Source: JACKHO01 sp041398745 (GTDB lineage: Bacteria > Planctomycetota > Planctomycetia > Planctomycetales > Planctomycetaceae). Taken from it: DNA of 64,000 bases. Under the pieces are notes generated by a model. That model saw nothing but the letters and a program-made list of their open reading frames with translations, did no database searches and was not told the origin of the DNA. Each line of letters opens with the position of its first letter. The first letter of the stretch is position 1. Below are positions 42,469 through 52,157 of this stretch, one piece after another. The position numbers and the translations under genes are program-made. The DNA is taken from positions 682,001 through 746,000 of the forward strand of contig JAWKUB010000003.1 of the NCBI GenBank assembly GCA_041398745.1, read 5' to 3'.

Positions 42469-45400
42469 ATGTCCCATTCGTCAACCTATCAGCTCGGCGA
42501 TCTTGTTCAGGTAAAATCGCAAGCGGCCAGTTGTGGAGCCGTAATCGCGATCAATGATTCAGGAACGGAGATTCAGTACACGGTCCTGCTGGACGGAAAG
42601 CCAAGGACGTTTTTCGCGTCCCAGCTGATTCCAGCGGCATTGGACTCAGAAGCGACAATATCACTTTCGGCCGAGCGATGTCGGGCGATGCTAACCGCTC
42701 GCTACATCAATCATCCCGGCACATCGACTCTCTACTCTTTGAACGCAGCAAGAATCAGTTTCATCCCGTATCAGTTTCGACCTGTACTTCGCTTTATTCG
42801 TGCTGATCGTCCCCGACTCTTGATCGCAGACGGTGTCGGTGTCGGAAAAACGATCGAAGCGGGCCTTATCCTCAGAGAGCTTCAGGCGAGACAAGATGTC
42901 AACTCAGTCATGATCATTTGCCCTCGTCCTCTCATCACGGAGAAGAAATGGTGGAGTGAAATGAGGCGGTTTGATCAGACTTTCGAACACTTCGATGGTC
43001 CGCTTTTGCGGCATTGCATTTCCGAATGCAATCTTGACGGCGAATGGCCTTACAATCATCGATTCGGAATCATACCCTACTCAGTCTTTAATGAGCAGGT
43101 ACTTCTTGGTACTCAGAATGGGGACAAGGCTAACAAACCATGCCTCGTTGACCTGGATCCTCCACCTCGTTTCGATCTCGTAATCGTGGACGAAGCACAT
43201 AGGATTTCAAATCCGGACACTTACGGGCATCAAGTTGTCCGTTATTTCTGTGATAACGCTGAAGCGGTGGTATTTCTAACAGCGACTCCGCTGCAGTTAG
43301 GAAGCAATGACCTCTTTACGCTGCTGCAACTTCTTCGGCCTGACGTGGTCATTGATCGTGACAGCTTCGAACACATGTCGGAGCCAAACCCAATGATCAA
43401 CGCAGCGGTGAATCACGCTCGAAGTGCGGTTAGTGATTGGCAACCGAAAGTGCTGCAGAATGTCATAGAAGCCGAACAAACCGCCTGGGGCCGCAAAATG
43501 TTGTCTGGCAATCCGGAAGTTCGGGATCTAAAGCAGCAGTTGGGTCAGACCGAATTGAGTGATTACGAACGCGTCAACATCATAAATCGACTGGAGTCTC
43601 TTCACACTTTTTCCGGGATAATCAATCGAACGCGACGACGTGATATTGGGAATTTCACGATACGCCGACCGAAGACTGTGAGAATTGACTTTACTGAAGA
43701 GCAACGCCGTCTGCACAACGCTCTTTTGACTGTTCAAGCAGAAATATTCGCAGATCTTCACGGGGCAACAAACGTGAAGTTCATGATGACAACAATTCGG
43801 CGACAGGCTGCGAGTTGTCTGTTCGGTCTCGCTCCATTTATCAAAGACATCCTATCCCGTTATGTAAGCGATGAAGAACTGTCTCAGGTTGACCTAGAGA
43901 GTTTGGAGGTCGATCCTGCGGAATTGAAAACAATCGCCGAAAGGATCAAAGCCGTCGTGCAGATGGCGGAGCATCTCGCCCCCAAAGACCCAAAATTTGA
44001 TGCCGCACTCGCGATTGTGAAGGAAAAGCAAAGAGATAGCTCGAATCATCGCGTCATACTGTTCAGTTCATTTCGTCACACTTTGAGTTATCTTAACGAC
44101 GGATTTCGAGCTGCGGGAATCCGTGTCGGAATGATTCATGGTGGTGTCCCTGATGACGAACGCACAGCTTTGCGAAAGCGATTCGAATTCGAGAAGGGAG
44201 TTCCAGACGCACTTGATGTACTTCTCTTTTCTGAGGTTGGATGCGAAGGATTGGATTACCAGTTCTGCAACTGCATGGTGAATTATGACCTACCTTGGAA
44301 TCCAATGCGGGTTGAACAACGTATCGGCAGAATTGACCGAGTCGGGCAGAAAAGTGAGTTTGTCACAATCTACAACCTGGTTACTCCAGGGACTGTCGAT
44401 GCTGACATATATGATCGCTGTCTGCTGAGAATCGGCATTTTCGAGCAGGCACTGGGGGCGAGCGAAGAGATTCTTGGCAAGATTACCGACGACATTCAGG
44501 CGATTGCTATTGACCCCACACTGTCAGCGGACGAACGGCAACTTAAGTTGCAGCAACTGGCCGACAATGAGATCCGAGTATTGCAGGAGCAGGAGAAACT
44601 GGAGGAGCAGCAGCTACAGCTTTTCGGCATTGATCTGCCGACGCGGCAGCGGATTGTAGAAGAAGTTGAGAATGCTTCCAGTTACTGGCTGACGCCAAAA
44701 GCCATGCAAAACTTACTGATCAGATACCTGGAGTCACTCGGCGACGCTGGGGCGATCTTGGGGGATGGGCCTCTCAAAACACTGCGAACCAACAGAGTCT
44801 TACGTGACCAAATGCTTGTTGATGCGAAAGGTTTGGCGGGAAAGAGCGGATACCAAAGAGAATGGGAACGATGGCTCAAAGGGGGGGACCCGCATCTCGC
44901 AGTAACATTTGATGGCGAATGTGCGAACGAGAATCGCAAGGCACAGCTTTTGACGCCGATTCACCCCATGGTCCGACAGGCCGCCAAAGCCTTAGACTGT
45001 TCTGAAAGTGTGGAGATTCACCTGTCAATTCGAAGCGAGAACTTGCCCGTTGGCGTCCATCCATTTGCAGTGTTTCAGTGGGAAATGACTGGACTTCGAA
45101 GAGATCTGAACTTGGTCGCTGTCGCTCTTGATGATTCAGTCGACAAGCAACTTCTTTCCCTTCTTCAAACTGCGGTGGATGCACCGGACATGTCACGCCG
45201 AACGATCAGCCCGACCCAAATTGAGGCCCTTGAAGAACGACATCATTTGAGGTGGAGTGATTCGCTCAAGAAGTACCGGCAGCAAGTTGTTGATCTAGCG
45301 AAATTCAAAGAGCAGAGCCTGAATGCCAGCTACGAAGGAAGAATGGCGATGCATAACGAGCAACTGCGATTGGCAACAGAAGAAAAGATTCGCCGAATGC

Positions 45401-45531
45401 GAAATTCACAGATTGACTCGGCCATCCGAGATTTCGAACATGGCCGCGACAAACTAAGAAAGGCGTTGGAACAAGTGGACATCACTACACAACGGATCAT
45501 GGTCGGAACAATTACGAACAAGTCGTCATAA
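42469..45531 (+). CDS. SNF2/RapA-like helicase
   Basis: This protein of 1020 residues has a short beta amino domain (YQLGDLVQVKS), like the Tudor-like start of RapA-type proteins. The SF2 core follows: Walker A GVGVGKTIEAG near 122-132, VIVDEAHRI near 238-246, FLTATPLQLG, and the second half with ILFSSFRHTL, SEVGCEGLDYQFC and MRVEQRIGRIDRVGQK. The carboxyl third is helical and may bind partners. SNF2 helicases act as ATP-driven DNA translocases. As a partner of a sacsin-like ATPase and near a possible PLD-like protein, it suggests DNA-targeting immunity. It lies 53 bases from each neighbour. Confidence 0.9.
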   Translation: MSHSSTYQLGDLVQVKSQAASCGAVIAINDSGTEIQYTVLLDGKPRTFFASQLIPAALDSEATISLSAERCRAMLTARYINHPGTSTLYSLNAARISFIPYQFRPVLRFIRADRPRLLIADGVGVGKTIEAGLILRELQARQDVNSVMIICPRPLITEKKWWSEMRRFDQTFEHFDGPLLRHCISECNLDGEWPYNHRFGIIPYSVFNEQVLLGTQNGDKANKPCLVDLDPPPRFDLVIVDEAHRISNPDTYGHQVVRYFCDNAEAVVFLTATPLQLGSNDLFTLLQLLRPDVVIDRDSFEHMSEPNPMINAAVNHARSAVSDWQPKVLQNVIEAEQTAWGRKMLSGNPEVRDLKQQLGQTELSDYERVNIINRLESLHTFSGIINRTRRRDIGNFTIRRPKTVRIDFTEEQRRLHNALLTVQAEIFADLHGATNVKFMMTTIRRQAASCLFGLAPFIKDILSRYVSDEELSQVDLESLEVDPAELKTIAERIKAVVQMAEHLAPKDPKFDAALAIVKEKQRDSSNHRVILFSSFRHTLSYLNDGFRAAGIRVGMIHGGVPDDERTALRKRFEFEKGVPDALDVLLFSEVGCEGLDYQFCNCMVNYDLPWNPMRVEQRIGRIDRVGQKSEFVTIYNLVTPGTVDADIYDRCLLRIGIFEQALGASEEILGKITDDIQAIAIDPTLSADERQLKLQQLADNEIRVLQEQEKLEEQQLQLFGIDLPTRQRIVEEVENASSYWLTPKAMQNLLIRYLESLGDAGAILGDGPLKTLRTNRVLRDQMLVDAKGLAGKSGYQREWERWLKGGDPHLAVTFDGECANENRKAQLLTPIHPMVRQAAKALDCSESVEIHLSIRSENLPVGVHPFAVFQWEMTGLRRDLNLVAVALDDSVDKQLLSLLQTAVDAPDMSRRTISPTQIEALEERHHLRWSDSLKKYRQQVVDLAKFKEQSLNASYEGRMAMHNEQLRLATEEKIRRMRNSQIDSAIRDFEHGRDKLRKALEQVDITTQRIMVGTITNKSS

Positions 45532-45584
45532 GAACGATCCAACCAAGAAGTAGAACGCCGTTCACAAGCGAAGGAATTACGCAA

Positions 45585-47225
45585 ATGCTAAGAGCTCTGG
45601 AACTAGAGAACTTCAAAGCGTTCGGCCAACGGACACGCATTGAATTTGCTCCCATCACACTGATCTTTGGAGAAAACAGTGCGGGTAAGAGTTCAATTCT
45701 TCAAGCCCTCAACCTTTTGAAGCAAACACGTGAAAGCCGTGAACACGGAGCCCTTCTCCTGCCGCGAGCGGAAAACGGGTTTGTCGATTTGGGGAGTTTT
45801 CAAGAACTGCTCTTCGATCACGATATGGAGCGAGACCTGGCTATCCGAGTAGATCTTGAACCAGACGCCATGATGAACCGCCGCATTCGCGAGCGACGGG
45901 ACGAGTCGGTCGAAGCAGAAGGCTACCAAGGGATGGAGCTTCAGTTCGCACGACGTTCTGAAAAGGAAGAAATTCACTTTAAGTCACTTATCCTTCACTG
46001 TTCGGATGCCAACGGGAAAGCAGCGGTCTTTGAGCCTGCAGAACTGGACAAAGAAGAGCTACGCTCACTTGTTCGTGACTCTATGCGAATGATGAGGGAT
46101 CGGCGACCCGCCAAGATATCCGAGTTACGTGCAGCTCGATGTACTTGGCTGACCGAAAATCGTGAGCTTTGGGCAAGACATTTTGATGTTGCACGCGAAC
46201 GATCCGACAAGCTGATTCAGGGGCTTGAGGAACTTAAGCTTGAGATGACATCGTCGTCGCGACAGCGTCACCTCTTTGAGGAACACGAAGAGGAAATTGG
46301 CAAACGGATCGCCGGCATTGAGAGTGCGATTTCGTTTTACGCATCGGAGTTCGGGCTCAGTGAGTTCGTAGATCGAATGCGGCCTCGGGAAATGGAAGCA
46401 GTTATTGCTTTGGACGGATTTGCTCCGCTGCCGGTGAGACCGAGAAATCTAGGGCTCCCCGAGCTTGAGATGTTTCGGGCAATCGGACCTCGTATGCGTA
46501 TGCGAGACATTGCCGTTGATGTTGCATGGATGGCAATTGAAACAGGACGCACCCTGGACTACGTCCTTGAGTCGCTCTATCCAATGGGGCCTTATCGCCG
46601 TCCACCAGAACGCTGGTATATCTTTACTGGCACGAGCCCTCAGGACGTAGGCTATCGTGGCGACATGCTTCCAGATCTTCTGTTCCGCAGGCCGGAGCTT
46701 GTCCGTGAGACAAATGATTGGTTGGACCGACTCAAAATTGGGTACCACATCAAGGTTCAGCCAGTCGGCCTACGTTCGAGAGACTTGTTCGAGGTCCGCC
46801 TGATCGATACCCGCCGGGGCAAGAAGGTCGATGTGGCCCTGTCAGATGTTGGCTTTGGGATAAGCCAGATCCTTCCGTTTGTTGTGCAGAGCTTGGCCGG
46901 TGAAAGCCAGATCATCACGATCGAACAGCCAGAGGTTCATATTCACCCACGGCTTCAAGCTGATTTGGGAGACCTACTTGCAGCTGCCATCGGTCGTCCG
47001 AGGAATCACCGCTTCATCATTGAAACTCACAGCGAGCACCTCGTGCTACGCATGCAGCGTCTAGTTCGTGAGGGAAAGCTCCGACCTGAAGACGTGTCGG
47101 TGATTTACGTATCACGCTCTGAGAAGGGCTCCGCAGCAAAACGCCTTCATTTGGACCGAGATGGAGACTTTGTTGATGAGTGGCCAGGAGGCTTCTTTCC
47201 AGAACGATTAAACGAACTTCGATAG
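45585..47225 (+). CDS. AAA (ABC/SMC-like) ATPase with DUF3696
   Basis: This protein of 546 residues starts with the ABC-type strand and Walker A LIFGENSAGKSSIL (29-37 core). A long helical middle follows (about 150-290). The carboxyl part holds the signature-like LSDVGFGISQILP, Walker B TIEQPEVHIHP and the switch IIETHSEHL. The last residues (VSVIYVSRSEKG...DGDFVDEWPGGFFPERL) match the DUF3696 tail. Such RecF/OLD-like ATPases form dimers and appear in many phage-defence operons, often with a separate effector. Here the candidate effector is the gene 14 bases downstream. Confidence 0.87.
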   Translation: MLRALELENFKAFGQRTRIEFAPITLIFGENSAGKSSILQALNLLKQTRESREHGALLLPRAENGFVDLGSFQELLFDHDMERDLAIRVDLEPDAMMNRRIRERRDESVEAEGYQGMELQFARRSEKEEIHFKSLILHCSDANGKAAVFEPAELDKEELRSLVRDSMRMMRDRRPAKISELRAARCTWLTENRELWARHFDVARERSDKLIQGLEELKLEMTSSSRQRHLFEEHEEEIGKRIAGIESAISFYASEFGLSEFVDRMRPREMEAVIALDGFAPLPVRPRNLGLPELEMFRAIGPRMRMRDIAVDVAWMAIETGRTLDYVLESLYPMGPYRRPPERWYIFTGTSPQDVGYRGDMLPDLLFRRPELVRETNDWLDRLKIGYHIKVQPVGLRSRDLFEVRLIDTRRGKKVDVALSDVGFGISQILPFVVQSLAGESQIITIEQPEVHIHPRLQADLGDLLAAAIGRPRNHRFIIETHSEHLVLRMQRLVREGKLRPEDVSVIYVSRSEKGSAAKRLHLDRDGDFVDEWPGGFFPERLNELR

Positions 47226-47239
47226 ACGCGGGAGCGACA

Positions 47240-48253
47240 ATGTTAGTTTACGCCGTTGTATCCCCGTCCGTTTTTGACGCGGAACACTTTGAGCAACCTG
47301 GCTACCGAGATCAAGTTGCGTTGTTCTTCAGGGGCCTTCGGAGTAACGCTGTTCTACTTTTGGATCCAGGTGCCACACTGCTGGATGACATCGAGTCGAC
47401 GGTTGCAAAACTCCCAATAAAGTTTCGTCAGGAACTCGAAATCCGGATGACTGACTTACGAAAGTCAATAAAGCAGAAGCAGCCGATCTTCAATGTCGTC
47501 AAGCTTGATTCATCCAAGTGCAGTATTGCACCAAATCAATCCATGATTAAGCGTTGCACGACGGTGGCAATCGCAGCATCCCCGGATGCCGTATTCTTGT
47601 CAGGCGATGAAATTGAGGAAGCAAAGTCGAACGGGAAGTCACTTCCTATGGTTCGAATGGGCGAATACAGTCGAACAGAATTTGAGGAGCTACGTCGATA
47701 CTTCATGGAAGACCTTCCGCCGGTTGATCAGCTTGACCCTGTCGTTTTTGATGACCTGATCATCCGCGTCACTCGGTTCTCAGTTTGGATCCGGGTGTAT
47801 GACAAACAGATTGGAAAGGGATCCAGCGTGAGTAACTTCCGCCGTGGTATCCAACGCATATTGGAATTGTGGCAAGCCAATGCCCACTTTCATCCAGAAC
47901 AGGTTGAAATCATTACCGCCGAATGTGAGCACTTTGCTGAATCCGAATCGGATTATGCGGCAGAACAGAAGAGGAATAGGATACGCGAGTGCAACGAAAG
48001 AGTTCGAACCTTGCTGGCGAATCCGCTACGGAGTGCTCTTTCGGTCACGGTCAAAATAAGTATCAAGCAGGATTGCGATCGAATTTTTCACGCACGTCAT
48101 CTTCAGACGCAAACAGTGGCTGTGTTGGTCGACAGGGGATTTGACCTCCAAAATGACCGTGGAGACCTTCGCCGCAATTTTTTGAAGGTCGACCTTGGTA
48201 GCCAGTGCCACCTCAAGGAATGTCGAGGGCTTGCAGATTCCGATTGCGAATAA
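47240..48253 (+). CDS. Possible PLD-like effector protein, unknown family
   Basis: This protein of 337 residues starts at ATG 47240, 14 bases after the ATPase. The amino third is mixed (LVYAVVSPSVFDAEHFEQPG). The carboxyl half contains FSVWIRVYDKQIGKGSS and later DRIFHARHLQTQTVAVLVDRG, which resemble the strands around the histidine of phospholipase-D-like and MIT-C domains, where the usual form is HDR. The classical HKD motif is not complete, so catalysis is uncertain. Position after a DUF3696 ATPase suggests effector or sensor. It ends the 24 kb co-directional block. Confidence 0.55.
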   Translation: MLVYAVVSPSVFDAEHFEQPGYRDQVALFFRGLRSNAVLLLDPGATLLDDIESTVAKLPIKFRQELEIRMTDLRKSIKQKQPIFNVVKLDSSKCSIAPNQSMIKRCTTVAIAASPDAVFLSGDEIEEAKSNGKSLPMVRMGEYSRTEFEELRRYFMEDLPPVDQLDPVVFDDLIIRVTRFSVWIRVYDKQIGKGSSVSNFRRGIQRILELWQANAHFHPEQVEIITAECEHFAESESDYAAEQKRNRIRECNERVRTLLANPLRSALSVTVKISIKQDCDRIFHARHLQTQTVAVLVDRGFDLQNDRGDLRRNFLKVDLGSQCHLKECRGLADSDCE

Positions 48254-48320
48254 AAGGTCATCAAAGCACAAACGCAGGTGTACCTTCACATCCCCATTGG
48301 TGAAACTTGTTCCCAACGAG

Positions 48321-48340
48321 CCAAGAAACCCTTTCTTTGG
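48321..48340 (+). terminator. Weak hairpin after the defence block
   Basis: ccaagaaa and tttctttgg pair over 8 bp with one bulged T around a 3-base loop, 68 bases past the last gene of the block. No T run follows, so termination is uncertain. Confidence 0.3.
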
Positions 48341-48526
48341 GCGTAAATTGGCCTAACGGTGCATTAGGGCAATGCCGGCAAGCGGGCGGCTAATTCAAGA
48401 GTGTGCCACTGGTTCGGAAGAGGAACTCAGTAGTCGGGTTGTAGAGCTGCTCAGGGTTCGACAGAGTTTGTTTGGTTCTTGTTCGGGTAATGAGTGTAAA
48501 TCACTACGAACCAACAGGAGAACGAC

Positions 48527-49504
48527 ATGCCCCACGATCTCGCGATTACCAACGGTCAGACTGCCATGATGTATGCCGGGGAAACTCCCTGGCACGGACT
48601 TGGAACAAAACTTGACGAACCAGCCACTGCAGCCGAGGCCATCGAAGCTGCGGGATTGGACTATCAGGTTAACCTCAGGCCGATTGAAACGGATGACGGC
48701 ATCCTGATTCCGCAACGAAAGGCAGTGATTCGGACTGACTCAAATCAAGTCCTCGGTGTTGTTGGTAACAGCTATCAGCCCGTTCAGAATCACGACTGTT
48801 TTGGATTCCTGGATTCTGTCGTGGAGGATGGTAGGCTGAGATACCACACTGCGGGGGCGTTGGGACAAGGTGAGAAGATTTGGATGCTGGCGAAATTGCC
48901 AGATGAAATTCGAATCAAAGATTCAGATGATGTCACCGAACAGTTCCTGCTGCTCAGCAATTCTCACGATGGAAGCTCCGCTCTCCGGGTTTTCTTCACC
49001 CCCATTCGCGTCGTCTGTGCGAATACTCTTGGAGTGGCAGAACGAAGAAATCGTGGGCAAGGAGTGTCGATCATCCATAAGGGAGACCTGACGGCAAAGG
49101 TTACAGAAGCTCAGGAAATCCTCGGATTTGCCAAACGCTTCTACGATGACCTGGGCGAACGAATTCATCGTCTGGCCAGTCACTATCCGAGTCGACGACA
49201 ATTGGAACTCTACTTCATGTCACTTTATCCCGATCATCCCGAGAGCAAAAACAAACGAGCCGAGAATGTTCGACAAGAATTGTTGCGACTCTTCGAACAC
49301 GGACGTGGACAGGAAATTCCTGCGACAAAACTCACGACATGGGCAGCATTCAACGCCGTGACCGAGTTTGTTGACCACCACCGTTCCACGCGAGGGCAAA
49401 CCAACTTGGAACGCAAGAGCAGGCGACTGGAGTCCGCCTGGTTTGGTTCCGGTGCCAAACTCAAAGCGGAAGCCTGGATTGCCGCCCTAGAAATGGCGGG
49501 ATAG
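48527..49504 (+). CDS. DUF932 phage/plasmid-like protein (TIGR03299)
   Basis: This protein of 325 residues follows aggaga. It shows the family's marks: start with MMYAGETPWHGLG, VVGNSYQPVQNHDCF, and the middle QFLLLSNSHDGSSALRVFFTPIRVVCANTL. DUF932 proteins are common on phages, plasmids and islands and are thought to act in DNA replication or recombination, though their activity is not established. Its neighbours (HNH, Cas4-like and other nucleases) support a recombination module. The sequence seems complete. Confidence 0.9.
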   Translation: MPHDLAITNGQTAMMYAGETPWHGLGTKLDEPATAAEAIEAAGLDYQVNLRPIETDDGILIPQRKAVIRTDSNQVLGVVGNSYQPVQNHDCFGFLDSVVEDGRLRYHTAGALGQGEKIWMLAKLPDEIRIKDSDDVTEQFLLLSNSHDGSSALRVFFTPIRVVCANTLGVAERRNRGQGVSIIHKGDLTAKVTEAQEILGFAKRFYDDLGERIHRLASHYPSRRQLELYFMSLYPDHPESKNKRAENVRQELLRLFEHGRGQEIPATKLTTWAAFNAVTEFVDHHRSTRGQTNLERKSRRLESAWFGSGAKLKAEAWIAALEMAG

Positions 49505-49581
49505 TTCCCATTCGCAGGCAAATCCCACTCATCCCGTTATGATGCTGAGAAGGAACTCAGTTTTCATGACGGGATTCTTCA

Positions 49582-50274
49582 TTGGCAAGCAGCAAGACAG
49601 AGACGGGACGATTGATCGCCATCGGCGACATTCATGGGCACGCAGCAGCGTTGGAATCCGTTCTGGCTGCAATTGCCCCCGAACCGAATGACACGGTCGT
49701 CACGCTGGGAGACTATGTCAATCGAGGTCCGGAAAGCCGAAGAGTCTTGGACTTACTGATTGACCTAAGCAATCGCTGCCAACTCATCCCGATTCTCGGC
49801 AATCACGAGGAAATGATGCTCGACAGTCGGAATGATCCACACGCAGAACTCCGCTGGAAATCTCAAGGGGGTGAAGCGACCCTCGCATCATATGGCCCTG
49901 ATACCGGGATTGGTCACATTCCCCAATCCCACTGGAATTTCCTGCTCGCCTGCCGTCCGTACTACGAGACCGACAACTTTGTATTCACTCACGCGAACTA
50001 CTGTTGGTACTCCCAGTTGGAGAATCAACCAGCAGCCTTACTCCGCTGGCTTTCATTGCAAGAGTCGACGCCCAAGGCCCATCTGAATGGAAAAACGTTT
50101 GTGGTTGGTCACACCCCTGGCTCAATACGCGACTATGGTTTTTGTCTCTGTTTCGACACTGGTTGTGGCTTTGGTGGAAGGCTGACGGCCTTTGAATTGA
50201 ATACCAGGCACACCTGGCAGGTGGAAGAGGATGGGGAATGGGTAACCCCAGACGGAATTGATATCGTCACGTAA
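49582..50274 (+). CDS. PPP-family metallophosphatase
   Basis: This protein of about 230 residues has the PPP signature blocks in order: AIGDIHGHAAAL (GDxHG), TLGDYVNRGPESRRV (GDxxxRG) and PILGNHEEMM (GNHE), then FVVGHTPG. These bind two metals, and the enzyme hydrolyses phosphate esters. It may be a serine/threonine protein phosphatase or a diadenosine-tetraphosphatase-like enzyme; sequence alone cannot decide. Start is TTG 49582 or a later TTG at 49612; no ATG fits this frame. It is followed closely by the HNH gene. Confidence 0.88.
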   Translation: MASSKTETGRLIAIGDIHGHAAALESVLAAIAPEPNDTVVTLGDYVNRGPESRRVLDLLIDLSNRCQLIPILGNHEEMMLDSRNDPHAELRWKSQGGEATLASYGPDTGIGHIPQSHWNFLLACRPYYETDNFVFTHANYCWYSQLENQPAALLRWLSLQESTPKAHLNGKTFVVGHTPGSIRDYGFCLCFDTGCGFGGRLTAFELNTRHTWQVEEDGEWVTPDGIDIVT

Positions 50275-50308
50275 GAACTCCGACATTCGGCTCATTGAGG
50301 TTCGTACC

Positions 50309-51310
50309 ATGAACTTACACGTTGCGTCTCGAATTCTGCTCTCGTATCACGAACGGCGAACATCCCCCGACAAGCCATACCCTGAGTACAAGTCCATCAT
50401 CGATGCACGAGAGACTGTTCTGGCCAAGTTTCACCCTGCATTCACGCTTGAGAACATTGACGACTTATCGGAGGCAACGTTTCGGGACTTCCTGGCCTTT
50501 GAACACAATCAACACTGGACTGGATTACAGCGTCCGACAAAGCATGTGTGCGAAGACATGCCTAAACTCCGTCAGTCCATCAAGAGATTGCTCGATGAGA
50601 ATTTGACCATCGAGGGCCGGATTGACAGCGTTATGCAAGGAGGTGAGTTCCACGTTCCAGGTTTGGCGGTCGGAATTCTGTCACCGATCCTTCTGATTTC
50701 CAATCCGCAAAAATACGGAGTTTGGAATGGGAAATCCGAATCAGCATTGAAGTTGCTCAATCTTTGGCCTGACTTCCCGCGAGGAACGACAATTGGACAG
50801 AAGTACTCAACTCTCAATGCAGTCCTTCAGGACCTCTCTAGGTCGACAGGGCTGGACTTTTGGTCCATCGACGGACTTTGGCATGTGCTGAATTTGGTCA
50901 GTCAAACTGGCTTAGAGCAAGCCTTGGCTGATGAAGAATTGGAGATCCGTGAATTCTTTGACGGCAAGAAATTGGAGACTTCTGGATATCGCTATGAAAG
51001 AGACCCCAAAGCACGCAAAGAGTGTCTGAAGCGGTACGAGGCGAAATGCTATGTTTGTGATTTCGACTTCTTTCGCACCTACGGAGAACTTGGACTCGGG
51101 TATATTCACGTGCATCATCGCACCGACCTTGCCGTAACGGGAGAGACATCTATTGACCCTTACAAGGACTTGGTCCCGGTTTGCCCAAACTGTCATACGA
51201 TGCTGCACAAAGGGGCGAGTCCGGCTCGTTCTGTTGAATCTCTGCAGAAAATCATGTCTGACTGGGCGGCAGAGTACGACGAAGACAGCGGGGATGAAAA
51301 ACCATTGTGA
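50309..51310 (+). CDS. HNH endonuclease
   Basis: This protein of 333 residues starts at ATG 50309 behind gagg. The amino two thirds are helical (DDLSEATFRDFLAFEHNQHW), like the DNA-binding front of some restriction-type HNH proteins. The last 80 residues carry the nuclease: CYVCDFDFFRTYG, HVHHRTDLA, LVPVCPNCHTMLHKG, a complete ββα-metal site with zinc-binding cysteine pairs. It could be a restriction or homing-type nuclease. It lies in the phage-like module. Confidence 0.85.
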   Translation: MNLHVASRILLSYHERRTSPDKPYPEYKSIIDARETVLAKFHPAFTLENIDDLSEATFRDFLAFEHNQHWTGLQRPTKHVCEDMPKLRQSIKRLLDENLTIEGRIDSVMQGGEFHVPGLAVGILSPILLISNPQKYGVWNGKSESALKLLNLWPDFPRGTTIGQKYSTLNAVLQDLSRSTGLDFWSIDGLWHVLNLVSQTGLEQALADEELEIREFFDGKKLETSGYRYERDPKARKECLKRYEAKCYVCDFDFFRTYGELGLGYIHVHHRTDLAVTGETSIDPYKDLVPVCPNCHTMLHKGASPARSVESLQKIMSDWAAEYDEDSGDEKPL

Positions 51311-51383
51311 AGGCTTGAGTGAACTCGACACGTTCTGGGTAATCAGTTCAGTGACACCAATCTCTGAATGGAAGGAATACCCC

Positions 51384-51923
51384 ATGCTCAAGGTGAATGT
51401 TGGCCTCAGCCGAAAAGTCTCACGCGATTTCAACAGTACCGGGTTCAGCGTCAACCTGGAAGGAGAAGTCTGCGTACCTTTGGATGATCCAGAAGGTGTC
51501 GTCGAGAAAATCAAAGAACTCTACGATTTGGCCGAGGAATCGCTGCACCAGCAGATTGAACGATACGAAGGTGAATCCGCCATCGCTCATCGGGATGAAG
51601 CTCCAACGCCCCATCGCAGTGCAACACCGTCAAGGTTGCCAAACGGATATGGGAATGATCGTCATTCGGCATCTCCTCAAAACGGCAATGATCGACGTCA
51701 ACGCCATGAAGAGAATGGCTTCACTCCGGCAAGCAACAAGCAGATCTCATTCATGACCAACCTTGCCAAGCGGCAGGGAATCACGACGCCACAACTTCGT
51801 CAACGCGTAACCGAGATCGTAGGTCGAGAGGTTGATCTGTACGAGCTGTCAAAGTCCGAGGCGGGCGTTGTGCTGGATGCTTTGACTGCTGGCGAACAGC
51901 CAGCGGCGACTCGTCGTCGCTAA
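51384..51923 (+). CDS. Phage-module protein with small helical C-terminal domain
   Basis: This protein of 179 residues starts at ATG 51384. Residues 1-60 form a beta-alpha domain (LKVNVGLSRKVSRDFNSTGF), then a disordered basic linker, then a 55-residue end (NKQISFMTNLAKRQGI; LYELSKSEAGVVLDAL). Ends of this kind (ATxKQ...LSKxxAS...IDxL) recur in phage recombination and single-strand-binding proteins. It probably assists the nucleases around it. Family name unknown. Confidence 0.65.
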   Translation: MLKVNVGLSRKVSRDFNSTGFSVNLEGEVCVPLDDPEGVVEKIKELYDLAEESLHQQIERYEGESAIAHRDEAPTPHRSATPSRLPNGYGNDRHSASPQNGNDRRQRHEENGFTPASNKQISFMTNLAKRQGITTPQLRQRVTEIVGREVDLYELSKSEAGVVLDALTAGEQPAATRRR

Positions 51924-52157
51924 GGAAACGACATTACTGCAGCAAACGCCGTCGACAGATTTGCTCGCGGCATTTGTCCAACTGCAGGTTTGGAAACGGG
52001 CACGATCAAGACGGCTATACATTCTGACGTGGGTCGCTATCGGCCAATTTCTTTTCCAACCGCTCGATGTCTCTCCGCTCGGCGACTGAAATCGCAGAGC
52101 GTGCTGATTCTTCTGCACACACTTTCGAAAAGCTCACTGCAACCAGGAAACCAAACG

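Noticed and set aside
37568..48253. A DISARM or BREX system
   Set aside because: DUF1998, the DISARM methylases and the BREX genes (pglX, pglZ, brxC) are not visible.
48340..48370. TTGGCC...TGCAT after the defence block as a sigma54 promoter
   Set aside because: The distance between GG and GC is 9 instead of 10, and the CAC part is absent.
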